Shown here: piece by piece, positions 1 to 7,624 of the stretch
Layout of the letters: every line of letters starts with the position of its first letter
Numbering within the stretch: position 1 is the stretch's first letter
From: Pseudomonas sp. GM41(2012)
Lineage (GTDB): Bacteria > Pseudomonadota > Gammaproteobacteria > Pseudomonadales > Pseudomonadaceae
Reading direction: 5' to 3'
Length of the DNA stretch: 64,000 nt
NCBI RefSeq assembly: GCF_000282315.2
Contig: NZ_AKJN02000006.1
Coordinates: forward strand, 2,232,001 to 2,296,000
The notes under the pieces: generated by a model
What the model was told of the DNA's origin: nothing
What the model saw: only the letters and a program-made list of their open reading frames with translations
Database searches by the model: none
Translations under genes and position numbers: made by a program

Positions 1-2
1 AT

Positions 3-236
3 CTCGCTACCGCCATCGCCACAGCCAAGGTCGCCGCCACCCGCAACGGTCTGGATCTCTGTAGCCGCTTGTTCGAAGTGACCGGCGCCCGTTCAACGCA
101 TGCCTCACTGCGACTGGACCGCCATTGGCGCAACCTGCGCACGCAAACCCTGCACGACCCGGTGGATTACAAACTCCATGAACTGGGTGACTGGGCGCTC
201 AACCAGTCGCTACCGATTCCGACTTTCTATTCATAG
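3..236 (+). CDS. SfnC/DszC-like acyl-CoA dehydrogenase-fold oxidoreductase (3' end only)
   Basis: Only the last 77 codons are inside the window; the gene continues off the left edge. The C-terminal motif DRHWRNLRTQTLHDPVDYK matches the end of the flavin-dependent acyl-CoA dehydrogenase/DszC fold used for organosulfur breakdown. It is also related to the C-terminus of the SfnB protein at 3943-5157 (DRHWRN..., TLHDPV). The stop lies 23 bp before sfnR, so the two are probably co-transcribed. In pseudomonads sfnC sits next to sfnR-type activators, which supports the family call. The substrate cannot be told from this fragment. Confidence 0.7.
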   Translation, partial: LATAIATAKVAATRNGLDLCSRLFEVTGARSTHASLRLDRHWRNLRTQTLHDPVDYKLHELGDWALNQSLPIPTFYS

Positions 237-259
237 CCTTCTCTTCATGGAGCCTGCCC

Positions 260-1363
260 ATGCAACTGCTGACCTTACCGCCCTCGCCCGCTCTGGCCAC
301 CTCGATCCGCGCCACGGCGCAGGTATTCGAAGACCCTAAATCCCAGGCCTTGCTCGCCCACATTCAACAAGTCGCGCCGAGTGAAGCCAGCGTGCTGATC
401 ATCGGCGAAACCGGCACCGGCAAGGAGCTGGTGGCGCGGCATATCCACAACCTCAGCGCCCGGCGCAACCGGCCATTTGTGGCGGTGAACTGCGGCGCGT
501 TCTCCGAATCTTTGGTGGAGGCCGAGCTGTTCGGCCATGAAAAAGGTGCCTTCACCGGTGCGTTGAGCGCCAAGGCCGGCTGGTTCGAAGAGGCCGACGG
601 CGGCACCTTGTTCCTCGACGAAATCGGCGATTTGCCGATGGCGATTCAGGTCAAGTTGTTGCGGGTATTGCAGGAGCGCGAAGTGGTGCGACTGGGTTCG
701 CGCAAGAGCATTCCCATCAATGTCCGTGTGCTGGCGGCGACCAACGTGCAATTGGAGAAAGCCATCAACGCCGGGCATTTCCGTGAGGATTTGTACTACC
801 GCCTCGACGTGGTCAGCCTGGAATTGAGCCCGCTGCGCGACCGCCCCGGCGACATCCTGCCGCTGACCCGGCACTTCGTCGAAGCCTACAGCCAGCGCCT
901 TGGCTACGGCACCATCACCATCAGCAAAGAGGCCGAACTGAAACTGCGCGGCTACAGCTGGCCGGGCAACATCCGCGAACTGGAAAATGTCATTCACCAC
1001 ACCTTGCTGATCTGCCGTAACGGCGTGATCGAACGCGACGACCTGCGCCTGTCGAACATGCGCATCGAGCGTCAGGACGATAACCACAGCAGCGTCGACG
1101 ATTCACCCGAAGCCCTGCTCAATCGGGCCTTTCAAAAGCTCTTCGAAGAACAGGCCGGGGCGCTGCACGAGAAAGTCGAAGACGCGTTGCTGCGAGCCGC
1201 CTATCGATTCAGCCATTACAACCAGGTGCACACCGCTGCGCTGCAGGGCTTGAGCCGCAACGTAACCCGTACGCGACTGATCAAGATTGGCGAACTGGCG
1301 GTAAACAAACGCCGGCCCACGGAAAACCTTCAGGGCGAGCGTGTCATGCAGCTGTCGATCTAA
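260..1363 (+). CDS. sfnR: SfnR-type sigma54-dependent transcriptional activator
   Basis: This 367-residue enhancer-binding protein activates sigma54 promoters. It has no N-terminal receiver or GAF domain and begins almost directly with the AAA+ module. Walker A GETGTGKE is at about residue 49, the sigma54-contact loop GAFTGA at about 94, Walker [11 protein letters not shown] at about 114, and an arginine-finger/sensor region ([14 protein letters not shown]) at about 235. The C-terminus ([24 protein letters not shown]) resembles a Fis-type helix-turn-helix. This short architecture is that of SfnR, which controls dimethyl sulfone/organosulfur genes in Pseudomonas. The likely target in the window is sfnB-metI-metQ, which has a -24/-12 promoter at 5192-5210. 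Its 3' end overlaps the convergent monooxygenase gene by 4 bp. The exact paralogue (SfnR1/2) is not resolved. Confidence 0.85.
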   Translation: MQLLTLPPSPALATSIRATAQVFEDPKSQALLAHIQQVAPSEASVLIIGETGTGKELVARHIHNLSARRNRPFVAVNCGAFSESLVEAELFGHEKGAFTGALSAKAGWFEEADGGTLFLDEIGDLPMAIQVKLLRVLQEREVVRLGSRKSIPINVRVLAATNVQLEKAINAGHFREDLYYRLDVVSLELSPLRDRPGDILPLTRHFVEAYSQRLGYGTITISKEAELKLRGYSWPGNIRELENVIHHTLLICRNGVIERDDLRLSNMRIERQDDNHSSVDDSPEALLNRAFQKLFEEQAGALHEKVEDALLRAAYRFSHYNQVHTAALQGLSRNVTRTRLIKIGELAVNKRRPTENLQGERVMQLSI

Positions 1364-1725
1364 CCCACCAGATTGCAGTGAAGCGCGTTGTCGTGGCTGC
1401 GTTCCAGGCTGTGCAGCACCTGGAACGAGCCGAAGGTCACGGCTTTCGCCTGATGGGCGCGAATCAGCTGCCAGAAATCCTGCTCGCCGCTTTCAAAGCT
1501 TTGAAACGCGGCTTCTCCCGCCTCGCGTGTTTGCCATTGCAGGTAGTTGAGCACCCGCCGGCCATCGTCGCTGGCCTGGATGCTGGCACTCAGAAAACCG
1601 CTGTAACCCTGGGCGAGACGCTCGGTCTGCTTCGACAGTGCTGACACCAGTGCGGGTTGTTGATGGGGTTCGATCTCGAATTCGATCAATTGGGTGAAAC
1701 TGCGATTTTTCTCTGACGCTTGCAT
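1360..1725 (-). CDS. Antibiotic biosynthesis monooxygenase (ABM) family protein, SoxR-controlled
   Basis: This 121-residue protein has the small alpha/beta ferredoxin-like ABM fold. The core reads FTQLIEFEIEPHQQPALVSA, then an alkaline helix, then RRVLNYLQWQTREAGEAAF. Members act as cofactor-independent monooxygenases or bind aromatic/quinone compounds. The gene is divergent from soxR, and the 95-bp gap carries a near-perfect SoxR box with a 19-bp-spaced promoter reading towards this gene. In P. aeruginosa, SoxR controls a monooxygenase gene (PA2274) next to soxR, so this is the likely counterpart. The substrate is unknown; a role in handling redox-active quinones or phenazine-like compounds is inference. 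Confidence 0.8.
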   Translation of the reverse strand: MQASEKNRSFTQLIEFEIEPHQQPALVSALSKQTERLAQGYSGFLSASIQASDDGRRVLNYLQWQTREAGEAAFQSFESGEQDFWQLIRAHQAKAVTFGSFQVLHSLERSHDNALHCNLVG

Positions 1726-1784
1726 GAAAAGTCCCCACTGACGTGTAAGCCGGATCTTGCGATCCGAAGGCCTGCAGGGTAAAA

Positions 1785-1810
1785 CCTCGAGTTAACTTGA
1801 GGTCAAGGGG
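1785..1810 (-). promoter_or_regulatory. SoxR box and SoxR-dependent promoter
   Basis: CCTCGAGTTAACTTGAGG at 1785-1802 is an 18-bp palindrome with one mismatch and closely matches the known soxbox. Read leftward, TTGACC (-35) and TACCCT (-10) flank it with a 19-bp spacer, the long spacer typical of MerR-family activated promoters. Transcription would run into the monooxygenase at 1360-1725. SoxR itself reads away to the right from 1821. Confidence 0.85.
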
Positions 1811-1820
1811 CATTTTTTAA

Positions 1821-2288
1821 ATGATCACCTCGGAAAATCTGCACAAGGAACTCACCGTCGGCCAAGTGGCTGCGCGTAGCGGCGTCGCGGTCACGGCACT
1901 GCACTTTTACGAATCCAAGGGTTTGATTAAAAGTAATCGCAACCAAGGCAACCAGCGGCGTTATCCACGGGAAGTGTTGCGGCGGGTGGCGTTGATCAAA
2001 GTGGCTCAGCGATTGGGCATTCCGTTAGCGGAGATTGGCGAGGCCCTCAAGTCCCTGCCGGATAACCGCGCCCCGACGGCGGCGGACTGGAAGGTGTTGT
2101 CGGCGCAGTGGAGTCGGGATCTGGATGAGCGGATCAATCAGCTGACCTTGCTGCGGGACAAGCTCAATGGCTGCATTGGTTGTGGGTGTTTGTCGATGGA
2201 GGCGTGTCCGTTGCGCAACTTTGGCGATGTGCTGGGGGAACGCGGGCCGGGGCCGCAGCTCTTGGAATCGGGGGCTGATCCTAAATAG
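1821..2288 (+). CDS. soxR: Redox-sensing [2Fe-2S] transcriptional activator SoxR
   Basis: A MerR-family protein of 155 residues. The N-terminal winged helix reads [20 protein letters not shown], followed by [21 protein letters not shown] and a dimerisation helix. The C-terminal cluster [12 protein letters not shown] gives the C-x2-C-x-C-x5-C spacing that binds the [2Fe-2S] centre of SoxR. Oxidation of the cluster activates target promoters. In pseudomonads SoxR responds to redox-cycling compounds and controls a few genes directly, without SoxS. The adjacent divergent promoter (1785-1810) is its visible target. Confidence 0.95.
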   Translation: MITSENLHKELTVGQVAARSGVAVTALHFYESKGLIKSNRNQGNQRRYPREVLRRVALIKVAQRLGIPLAEIGEALKSLPDNRAPTAADWKVLSAQWSRDLDERINQLTLLRDKLNGCIGCGCLSMEACPLRNFGDVLGERGPGPQLLESGADPK

Positions 2289-2295
2289 CAGTGCG

Positions 2296-2407
2296 GCCAT
2301 CGCGGGCAAGCCTTGCTCCTACAGGTTTTGTGTCGTTTGTGATTATTGCGAACGACACAAAACCTGTAGGAGCAAGCGGTGCGGCGGTCCGACTTGCCCG
2401 CGATGGC
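2296..2407. repeat. REP inverted pair (GCGGGCAAG type), right arm interrupted
   Basis: Two oppositely oriented copies of the CATCGCGGGCAAG...TGCTCCTACAGG unit sit between soxR and metQ. The right copy carries about 13 extra bases between AGCAAGC and CTTGCCCGCG. The pair can fold into a long hairpin and may end both convergent transcripts. Confidence 0.85.
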
Positions 2408-2428
2408 GTCCCTCCAGTCGACGAGGTT

Positions 2429-3199
2429 TTAGAACCCCGGTGCAATCTGCCCTTTGTAGCGGGTCAAAATGAACTGCCGAACCTCATCCGAATTCAACGC
2501 CTTGGCCAGTTTCTGCAAACCCGGATCATTGATGTTGTCCGGCCGCGCGACCAGAAACTCGACGTACAGACTCTTGCCCTTCTCGACGATCAACGCGCTG
2601 TTGGTATCGATCCCCGCTTCCAGGGCGTAGTTGGCAAAAACAAACGCCAGGTCCACCTGGCTCACCGAACGCGCCAGCAGCGCTCCCTCCAGTTCACGGA
2701 TTTTCAGGTGTTTGGGGTTTTCGATGATGTCGCGCTGAGTGGCCAGGGTGTTGCTCGGGTCCTTGAGTTTGATCAGGCCGGCTTCGTGTAGCAGAACCAG
2801 CGCACGGCCAGTGTTCACCGGGTCATTGGGAATCGACACCGTGGCGCCATCCTTCAGCTCGGCGATGTTTTTGATCCTGGTCGAGTAAGCGCCAAACGGT
2901 TCGATGTGCACACCGACCACCGGCACCAGATCGGTATGGCGGGTTTTGTTGAAGTCATCGAGAAATGGCCGGTACTGGTAATAGTTGGCGTCGAGGTTCT
3001 TCAACGCCAGTTGCTGGTTGGGCTGGATGAAGTCGGTGAAGACCTTGATGTCCAGGTCCACGCCTTCCTTGGCCAGGGTCGGTTTGACGAATTCGAGGAT
3101 CTCCGCGTGCGGCACCGGGGTGGCGCCGACGATGAGTTTTTCGTTGGCGTGAGCGTTGAACGACAGGACGGCAGCCAGAATGGCCAGGGTCTTTTTCAT
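2429..3199 (-). CDS. metQ: MetQ/NlpA-family ABC substrate-binding protein
   Basis: A 256-residue periplasmic protein of the NlpA/MetQ family (methionine or related organosulfur ligand). Residues 1-18 form a Sec signal peptide ending AHA. The mature start (EKLIVGATPVPHAEILEFV) and the motif DANYYQYRPFL are typical of the family. There is no lipobox cysteine, as in other pseudomonad MetQ proteins, so it is probably soluble. It lies 75 bp behind metI in the sfnB-metI-metQ unit. Association with SfnB suggests a role in sulfur-limited scavenging. The ligand is inferred from the family; methionine, its sulfoxide or another organosulfur compound are all possible. Confidence 0.85.
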   Translation of the reverse strand: MKKTLAILAAVLSFNAHANEKLIVGATPVPHAEILEFVKPTLAKEGVDLDIKVFTDFIQPNQQLALKNLDANYYQYRPFLDDFNKTRHTDLVPVVGVHIEPFGAYSTRIKNIAELKDGATVSIPNDPVNTGRALVLLHEAGLIKLKDPSNTLATQRDIIENPKHLKIRELEGALLARSVSQVDLAFVFANYALEAGIDTNSALIVEKGKSLYVEFLVARPDNINDPGLQKLAKALNSDEVRQFILTRYKGQIAPGF

Positions 3200-3274
3200 G
3201 CTGTGCTCCTAGGCAGATTGAGTGGCCGTCGTGGGGCGGACGTTGGGCCGATTTTTAATGGTTGAATCGAGTTT

Positions 3275-3940
3275 TTATCGTCGGCTGTAGCGCGCCACCA
3301 GTCGGTCGCCGGTCATTTGCAATGCCTGGACCAGGATCAACAACAGCACCACGGTGACCACCATCACGTCAGTCTGAAAACGCTGATAGCCGTAGCGGAT
3401 CGCCAGGTCGCCAAGACCGCCGCCACCGATCACCCCAGCCATTGCGGTGTAATCCACCAGCACAATGGCGGTCACCGTGACCGCAGCCAGCAACCCTCCC
3501 CGCGCTTCGGGCAACAAGGTGTGGCGGATGATCTGCCAAGTGGTGCCGCCCATGGCCTGGGTCGCTTCGACGACCCCGCGATCGACTTCGCGCAACGCGG
3601 TTTCCACCAGCCGCGCGAAGAACGGCGTGCAACCCACCACCAGCGGCGGGATAGTCCCCGGCACGCCCAGTGAAGTGCCGACCAACAACGTGGTCAGGGG
3701 AATCAGCACGATCAGCAAAATGATGAACGGCAGCGAACGCAGCATGTTCACGATCACCGAAAGCACCCGATACACACCGACCGCTTTATGCAATTGGCGC
3801 TTGCCGGTGAGGAACAGCACCACGCCCAGCGGCAACCCCAGCAGCACGGTAAAACCGAGGGCGGCACCGAGCATGCTCAGGGTGTCGAGGCAGGCCTGGG
3901 CGATGTCGGCCCAATAGATGTTTTTCAACCACTCGGCCAT
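3275..3940 (-). CDS. metI: MetI-family ABC transporter permease
   Basis: A 221-residue inner-membrane permease with about five membrane segments, among them LSMLGAALGFTVLLGLPLGV and IVNMLRSLPFIILLIVLIPL. The EAA-type loop EATQAMGGTTWQIIRHTLLPEA contacts the ATPase. The ATG at 3940 (MAEWLKN) is preferred over an upstream in-frame start because it sits 2 bp after the sfnB stop and matches the family N-terminus. It would form an uptake complex with the MetQ protein downstream. No MetN-type ATPase gene is present in this operon or elsewhere in the window. Confidence 0.87.
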   Translation of the reverse strand: MAEWLKNIYWADIAQACLDTLSMLGAALGFTVLLGLPLGVVLFLTGKRQLHKAVGVYRVLSVIVNMLRSLPFIILLIVLIPLTTLLVGTSLGVPGTIPPLVVGCTPFFARLVETALREVDRGVVEATQAMGGTTWQIIRHTLLPEARGGLLAAVTVTAIVLVDYTAMAGVIGGGGLGDLAIRYGYQRFQTDVMVVTVVLLLILVQALQMTGDRLVARYSRR

Positions 3941-3942
3941 GG

Positions 3943-5157
3943 TCACGACCAGTCGTGTCGCGGTGGTTTGACGCCATTGAGCAGCCAATTGCCGACCACG
4001 TGGTACTTCCAGCGCACCGGGTCATGCAGGGTATGGACCCGAGCGTTGCGCCAGTGGCGGTCGAAGTTGTGTTTCCTCAGGGTCGAGCGAGTGCCGCCGA
4101 GTTCGAAGAGTTTGTTGCTGGCTTCGATGGCGATTTCGGTGGTCAGCACTTTGGCTTTGGCGACGGCCAAGGAGGCTAGCGCGACGTTGTCTTCGTCAGG
4201 TGCCGAACGTGCGGCATCCAGCGCCCAACCGGCGCGTTCCAGCAAGGCTTCGGCCGCGTCCAGACGAATCTCCAGGCCGCCGACCTGAATGATGGTCAGC
4301 GGATCTTCACTGGCTTTTTCCACACCCGCGTCGATCCACGGCCGAGCGAATTGCTGAACGAACGCGATGGTGTCACGCAGGGCCGCGCGGGCGATGCCTG
4401 CGTCAATGGCGGCGGTGGTCAACTGCGCGAACGGGCCCGCCAGGGTGGGTGTTTCATAAGAGCGATAGGTCGGGAACAGATTGAACGCCGAAACGTGCAA
4501 GTCCTCAGCCAGCACCGTGCCGCTGGAGGTGGTGCGCTGACCGATGCTGTCCCAATCGTCGACGATCACCAGTCCTTGGGTGCCGCGCTCGACAAAGGCC
4601 AACTGGCCCTTCTGCTCTTCATCCAGCGCCAGCACCGCCAGCCAGTGGGCGTAGAGCGAACCGGTGCAATAACCCTTGCGGCCATTGATCACATGGCCGT
4701 CGCCGAAACGGCGAATGGTCGCCTGAATATCCTGCACGTTCTTGCCGCCGGTTTCCGACAAGGCATTGGCAAAGCGGTGACCTTGCAGCGCCAGTCCGAA
4801 GAAGTGCGTTTGCTGTTCAGGCGTGCCTTGCAGGCGAATGTCTTCCAGCAGGCAATAGTGGTTTTGCGGGATTTGCCCCAGGGACGGATCGGCCGCCGAG
4901 ATGATCGCGATGACCTGCGCCAGCACCGCATAGGACACCTGCGCGCCGCCGAACGCCTTCGGCACGCTGATGCCCCACAAACCGCTGTTGGAATACAGAT
5001 CGACGATCTCGGCGGGCACTTGGCGGGTGCGGTCGCGTTCGGCGTCTTGCTCCAGTAACACCGCGGCAATGCGTCCGGCGACGCGCAAGGCTTCGGCTTC
5101 GTTGGCGATCCGATGGGCGGCCGGTGGGTTGATCGGATAAACGGCAGATTCAGGCAT
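3943..5157 (-). CDS. sfnB: SfnB-family sulfur acquisition oxidoreductase
   Basis: A 404-residue flavoprotein of the acyl-CoA dehydrogenase fold, SfnB subfamily, linked to use of sulfones and other organosulfur compounds under sulfate limitation. The N-terminal helix region contains HRIANEAEALRVA and SGLWGISVPKAFGGAQVSY. The middle beta domain has NALSETGGKN, and the C-terminal bundle ends DRHWRNARVHTLHDPVRWK. The ATG at 5157 (MPESAVYP) is chosen over one 36 bp upstream because it fits the family start. It heads the leftward operon with metI and metQ. A sigma54-type promoter lies about 35 bp upstream, which fits control by the SfnR encoded at 260-1363. Confidence 0.85.
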   Translation of the reverse strand: MPESAVYPINPPAAHRIANEAEALRVAGRIAAVLLEQDAERDRTRQVPAEIVDLYSNSGLWGISVPKAFGGAQVSYAVLAQVIAIISAADPSLGQIPQNHYCLLEDIRLQGTPEQQTHFFGLALQGHRFANALSETGGKNVQDIQATIRRFGDGHVINGRKGYCTGSLYAHWLAVLALDEEQKGQLAFVERGTQGLVIVDDWDSIGQRTTSSGTVLAEDLHVSAFNLFPTYRSYETPTLAGPFAQLTTAAIDAGIARAALRDTIAFVQQFARPWIDAGVEKASEDPLTIIQVGGLEIRLDAAEALLERAGWALDAARSAPDEDNVALASLAVAKAKVLTTEIAIEASNKLFELGGTRSTLRKHNFDRHWRNARVHTLHDPVRWKYHVVGNWLLNGVKPPRHDWS

Positions 5158-5191
5158 ACAAGGCTCTCGGCACCAATGTTTGCCAGAGGGC

Positions 5192-5210
5192 ATTGCAGCT
5201 TCTGTGCCTG
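5192..5210 (-). promoter_or_regulatory. Sigma54 (-24/-12) promoter of sfnB-metI-metQ
   Basis: Read leftward, AGGCACAGAAGCTGCAA has the invariant GG and GC dinucleotides separated by exactly 10 bases and agrees well with the consensus TGGCAC-N5-TTGC. It ends about 35 bp before the sfnB ATG. SfnR (260-1363) is a sigma54 activator, so the pairing is functionally coherent. The activator-binding site was not identified with confidence. Confidence 0.7.
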
Positions 5211-5423
5211 ACCGTCCGAGCCACTGTTTTCGGGGGTGTTCTGGGCAGCTCAGAGGCTTTTTTCATGAGCAACCCGAGCAATCTGCTGCTGCGCTGTTGA
5301 TGGCTGAACAGTGGTGCTGCTCGTCGGACACTCGGTTGCAGAAAAGAGGCTGACCTATAGTTATCCGGCCGGAAAACGGCACAGGATCTTTCTCGACTGA
5401 CAACAAAAACAGGGAGAACAGCC

Positions 5424-5882
5424 ATGAGCGTCAAACCTATTCCAGAGGGTTATCACAGCATCACCCCGTATCTGGGCATTCAAAAAGCGGCGGAAGCCAT
5501 CGAGTTCTACAAGAAAGCCTTTGGTGCCACCGAAGTCATGCGCCTGTCCATGCCCGATGGCGGCATCGGCCATGCCGAACTGCGTATTGGCGATTGCCCG
5601 ATCATGCTGGGCACGCCGTGCGATCAGGGTCCATTGAGCAATCCGGACAAGTCGCCGTCCGTAGGGCTGCATCTGTATGTGAACGATGTGGACAAGTCCT
5701 ATAAACAGGCGATTGCGGCTGGCGGCATAGTGGTGTCCGAGGTCAAGGATCAATTTTATGGCGACCGCTCGGGAACCTTGAAGGATCCCTATGGGCATCT
5801 GTGGTTTCTGGCCACGCGCAAGGAAGATCTGACTCAGCAACAGATCGAGCAGCGAGCGCAGGAAATGTTTAAACAAGGTTAA
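5424..5882 (+). CDS. VOC-superfamily (PhnB/glyoxalase-like) protein
   Basis: A 152-residue single-module VOC protein of the PhnB-like group. The start SVKPIPEGYHSITPYLGI and the segment EAIEFYKKAFGATEVMRLSMPDG are hallmarks of this group. The metal-ligand pattern is suggested by H at GIGHAEL and by E at residue 110 in the SEVKDQFYGDRSG segment. The last part is DPYGHLWFLAT. It starts at an ATG with an AGGGAGA ribosome-binding site 5 bp upstream. Members range from metalloenzymes to resistance proteins, so the substrate is unknown. Its 3' end is duplicated immediately downstream. Confidence 0.8.
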   Translation: MSVKPIPEGYHSITPYLGIQKAAEAIEFYKKAFGATEVMRLSMPDGGIGHAELRIGDCPIMLGTPCDQGPLSNPDKSPSVGLHLYVNDVDKSYKQAIAAGGIVVSEVKDQFYGDRSGTLKDPYGHLWFLATRKEDLTQQQIEQRAQEMFKQG

Positions 5883-5921
5883 ACCCACTCGCCTGCTGCC
5901 AAGTGCACAACGCACATGGCT

Positions 5922-6015
5922 CTGTAGGAGCAAAGCTTGCTCGCGATAGCGGTAGTCCAGTCAACATCAATGTTGAATGACTGCAAGCAATCGCGAGCAA
6001 GCTTTGCTCCTACAG
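5922..6015. repeat. REP inverted pair (copy 1)
   Basis: CTGTAGGAGCAAAGCTTGCTCGC and its inverted partner flank a short loop downstream of the VOC gene stop. It belongs to the GTAGGAGC...GCTCGCGA REP class and can form a stem of about 28 bp. Confidence 0.9.
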
Positions 6016-6027
6016 AAATCAGCCAAG

Positions 6028-6108
6028 TGGTTTCTGGCCACGCGCAAGGAAGATCTGACTCAAGAGCAGATCGAGCAGCGAGCGCAGGAGATGTTTAAAC
6101 AGGGTTAA
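6028..6108 (+). pseudogene. Duplicated C-terminal fragment of the VOC gene
   Basis: This 26-codon remnant, ending in TAA, reads WFLATRKEDLTQEQIEQRAQ and onward, differing from the intact gene by Q to E at one site. It has no start codon or body and arose from the 226-bp tandem duplication. It is not expected to be translated. Confidence 0.85.
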
Positions 6109-6147
6109 ACCCACTCGCCTTCTGCCAAGTGCACAACGCACATGGCT

Positions 6148-6241
6148 CTGTAGGAGCAAAGCTTGCTCGCGATAGCAGTAGCCCAGTCAACATCAATGTT
6201 GAATGACAGAAAGCAATCGCGAGCAAGCTTTGCTCCTACAG
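6148..6241. repeat. REP inverted pair (copy 2)
   Basis: The second copy of the REP pair, exactly 226 bp downstream of copy 1 with a few substitutions. It sits about 180 bp before fpvG. Confidence 0.9.
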
Positions 6242-6252
6242 AAATCAGCCAA

Positions 6253-6424
6253 ACGATATCGCGAAACATTTTCTTTCATATCCCCCTTCGGGATTTTCGA
6301 TGCTCATCCGTCTTATTTAGATGCAGTCGGCCCGCGTAGGCAAAAGCCACGGCCCGGCCTTTCATGGACCTCATCGCTGGAAGCCCACAGCAGAGGCCAT
6401 CTCATCGAAACAAGACCTTTAATC
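6253..6424 (+). other. Leader region of the fpv operon
   Basis: This non-coding stretch of about 170 bp follows the duplicated REP pair and precedes fpvG. It should hold the promoter of the fpvGHJKCDEF operon. I see no good Fur box. A TATTT-N16-CGT arrangement at 6314-6337 resembles a PvdS site with two -35 mismatches, which is too weak to call. Confidence 0.5.
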
Positions 6425-7624
6425 ATGTCGAAGAAATCCCGTTCAAAACTCTGGTTTCTGGTCCATAGCTGGCTGGCATTGCCGATCTGGTTTTTCGTAC
6501 TGATCGTGTGCGTGACCGGCACTCTGGCGGTGGTCAGCCAGGAAATCGTCTGGCTGGCCGAACCGCAAATGCGCGCCAGCCAACCCTCGGACGATGCGCC
6601 GCTGCTCAGCTATGACCAGATCATCGCCGCCATCAAGAAGGCTGAGCCCAACACTCTGGTTGAGGCCATCAGCCGACCCGATGAATCGCACTTCGCCCTC
6701 GACGTGGACGTCAGCTACCCCGACGGTCGCTCGGTGACGGTTTACGTCAATCCCTACAGCGGCGTGATTCAGGGCACTGCTCCACAATTCAATTTCAAGG
6801 CGTTTACCCGCGCCCTGCATGGCTGGTGGCTGGTGCCGTTCACCAACGGTTACAGCTGGGGCTGGTACCTGGTCTCATTCCTGAGCTTGCCGCTGCTGGC
6901 GTCGTTGGTCACCGGGCTGGTGGTCTACAAGCGCTTCTGGAAAGGATTCTTGCGACCGACGTTGCGCATTCGGCACGGCGCGCGGATTTTCTGGGGCGAC
7001 TTTCATCGCCTCAGCGGCATCTGGTCGATCTGGTTCATCGCGGTGATTTCCATCACCAGCACCTGGTTCCTGATTCAGGCGTTCATGTTCGATAACCAGA
7101 TTTCGATTTCCACCGCGCCGGTGGCGGCCGTGGTCCCGCGTGAAAGTGTCCCGCTGACTGCCGACGGTTCGCCAGCGCCAATGATTAGCCTGGAGACGGC
7201 AATCCGCGAAGCCAAGGAACGTATTCCCGGCCTGGACGACAGCTTCGTCAGCCTGCCCGCCAATGCCTATAGCTACCTCTCGGTGGGCGGGCGCAGTTGG
7301 TATCCGCTGATGTTCCAGACCGCCGACATCAACCCGTACACCGGCGACATCGCCGCCACCCGCCTGTTGTCGGACCGTTCCGGCCTGGAACTGGTGACCG
7401 AGTCCATGCGTCCGCTGCACACCGGGGATTTCGGCGGCATCTGGATCAAGCTGATCTGGTTCTTCTTCGGCCTGATCCTGAGCATGATGGTGCTCAGCGG
7501 CCTGTTGATCTGGACCAAACGCACGGCCCTGGCCACGGCCAATGCCCTCAAGCGCAGCCATAAACGCCCGCGCAGTCAGGTCGCTCCGGCCGCTCGCCAT
7601 GAAACCACGGAGGTCAGCCTATGA
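6425..7624 (+). CDS. fpvG: FpvG, inner-membrane pyoverdine-iron reductase (PepSY-TM family)
   Basis: A 399-residue PepSY-associated membrane protein. The first membrane helix (residues about 13-37, LVHSWLALPIWFFVLIV) begins with a conserved His. A periplasmic PepSY region follows, then paired helices around LVSFLSLPLLASLVTGLVV, a second periplasmic part, and a last helix at IKLIWFFFGLILSMMVLSGL. Histidines at HSW, HGWW, HRLSG and HTGDFGG are candidate haem ligands. In P. aeruginosa FpvG reduces ferric pyoverdine in the periplasm so that iron is released and the siderophore recycled. The start at 6425 is preferred over far-upstream in-frame codons because it matches the family. It overlaps fpvH by ATGA. 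Confidence 0.88.
   Translation: MSKKSRSKLWFLVHSWLALPIWFFVLIVCVTGTLAVVSQEIVWLAEPQMRASQPSDDAPLLSYDQIIAAIKKAEPNTLVEAISRPDESHFALDVDVSYPDGRSVTVYVNPYSGVIQGTAPQFNFKAFTRALHGWWLVPFTNGYSWGWYLVSFLSLPLLASLVTGLVVYKRFWKGFLRPTLRIRHGARIFWGDFHRLSGIWSIWFIAVISITSTWFLIQAFMFDNQISISTAPVAAVVPRESVPLTADGSPAPMISLETAIREAKERIPGLDDSFVSLPANAYSYLSVGGRSWYPLMFQTADINPYTGDIAATRLLSDRSGLELVTESMRPLHTGDFGGIWIKLIWFFFGLILSMMVLSGLLIWTKRTALATANALKRSHKRPRSQVAPAARHETTEVSL

Larger units (their letters stand above)
5801..6252. repeat. 226-bp tandem duplication of the VOC gene 3' end plus REP pair
   Basis: Copy 1 is 5801-6026 and copy 2 is 6027-6252, in head-to-tail order with about ten substitutions. Each contains the last 27 codons of the VOC gene, the stop, the same spacer and one REP inverted pair. 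The unit boundary falls at GTGGTTTCTGGCC in both copies. Confidence 0.95.

Noticed and set aside
5287..5312. CTGTT-N8-AACAG inverted repeat upstream of sfnB as an SfnR site
   Set aside because: Only 5-bp arms and no second copy; cannot be told from chance.
6314..6337. TATTT-N16-CGT before fpvG as a PvdS box, and CGTCTTATTT as another ECF-type element
   Set aside because: Two mismatches in the -35 element and no support from flanking sequence; the three other boxes in the window are perfect, so this is too weak to call.
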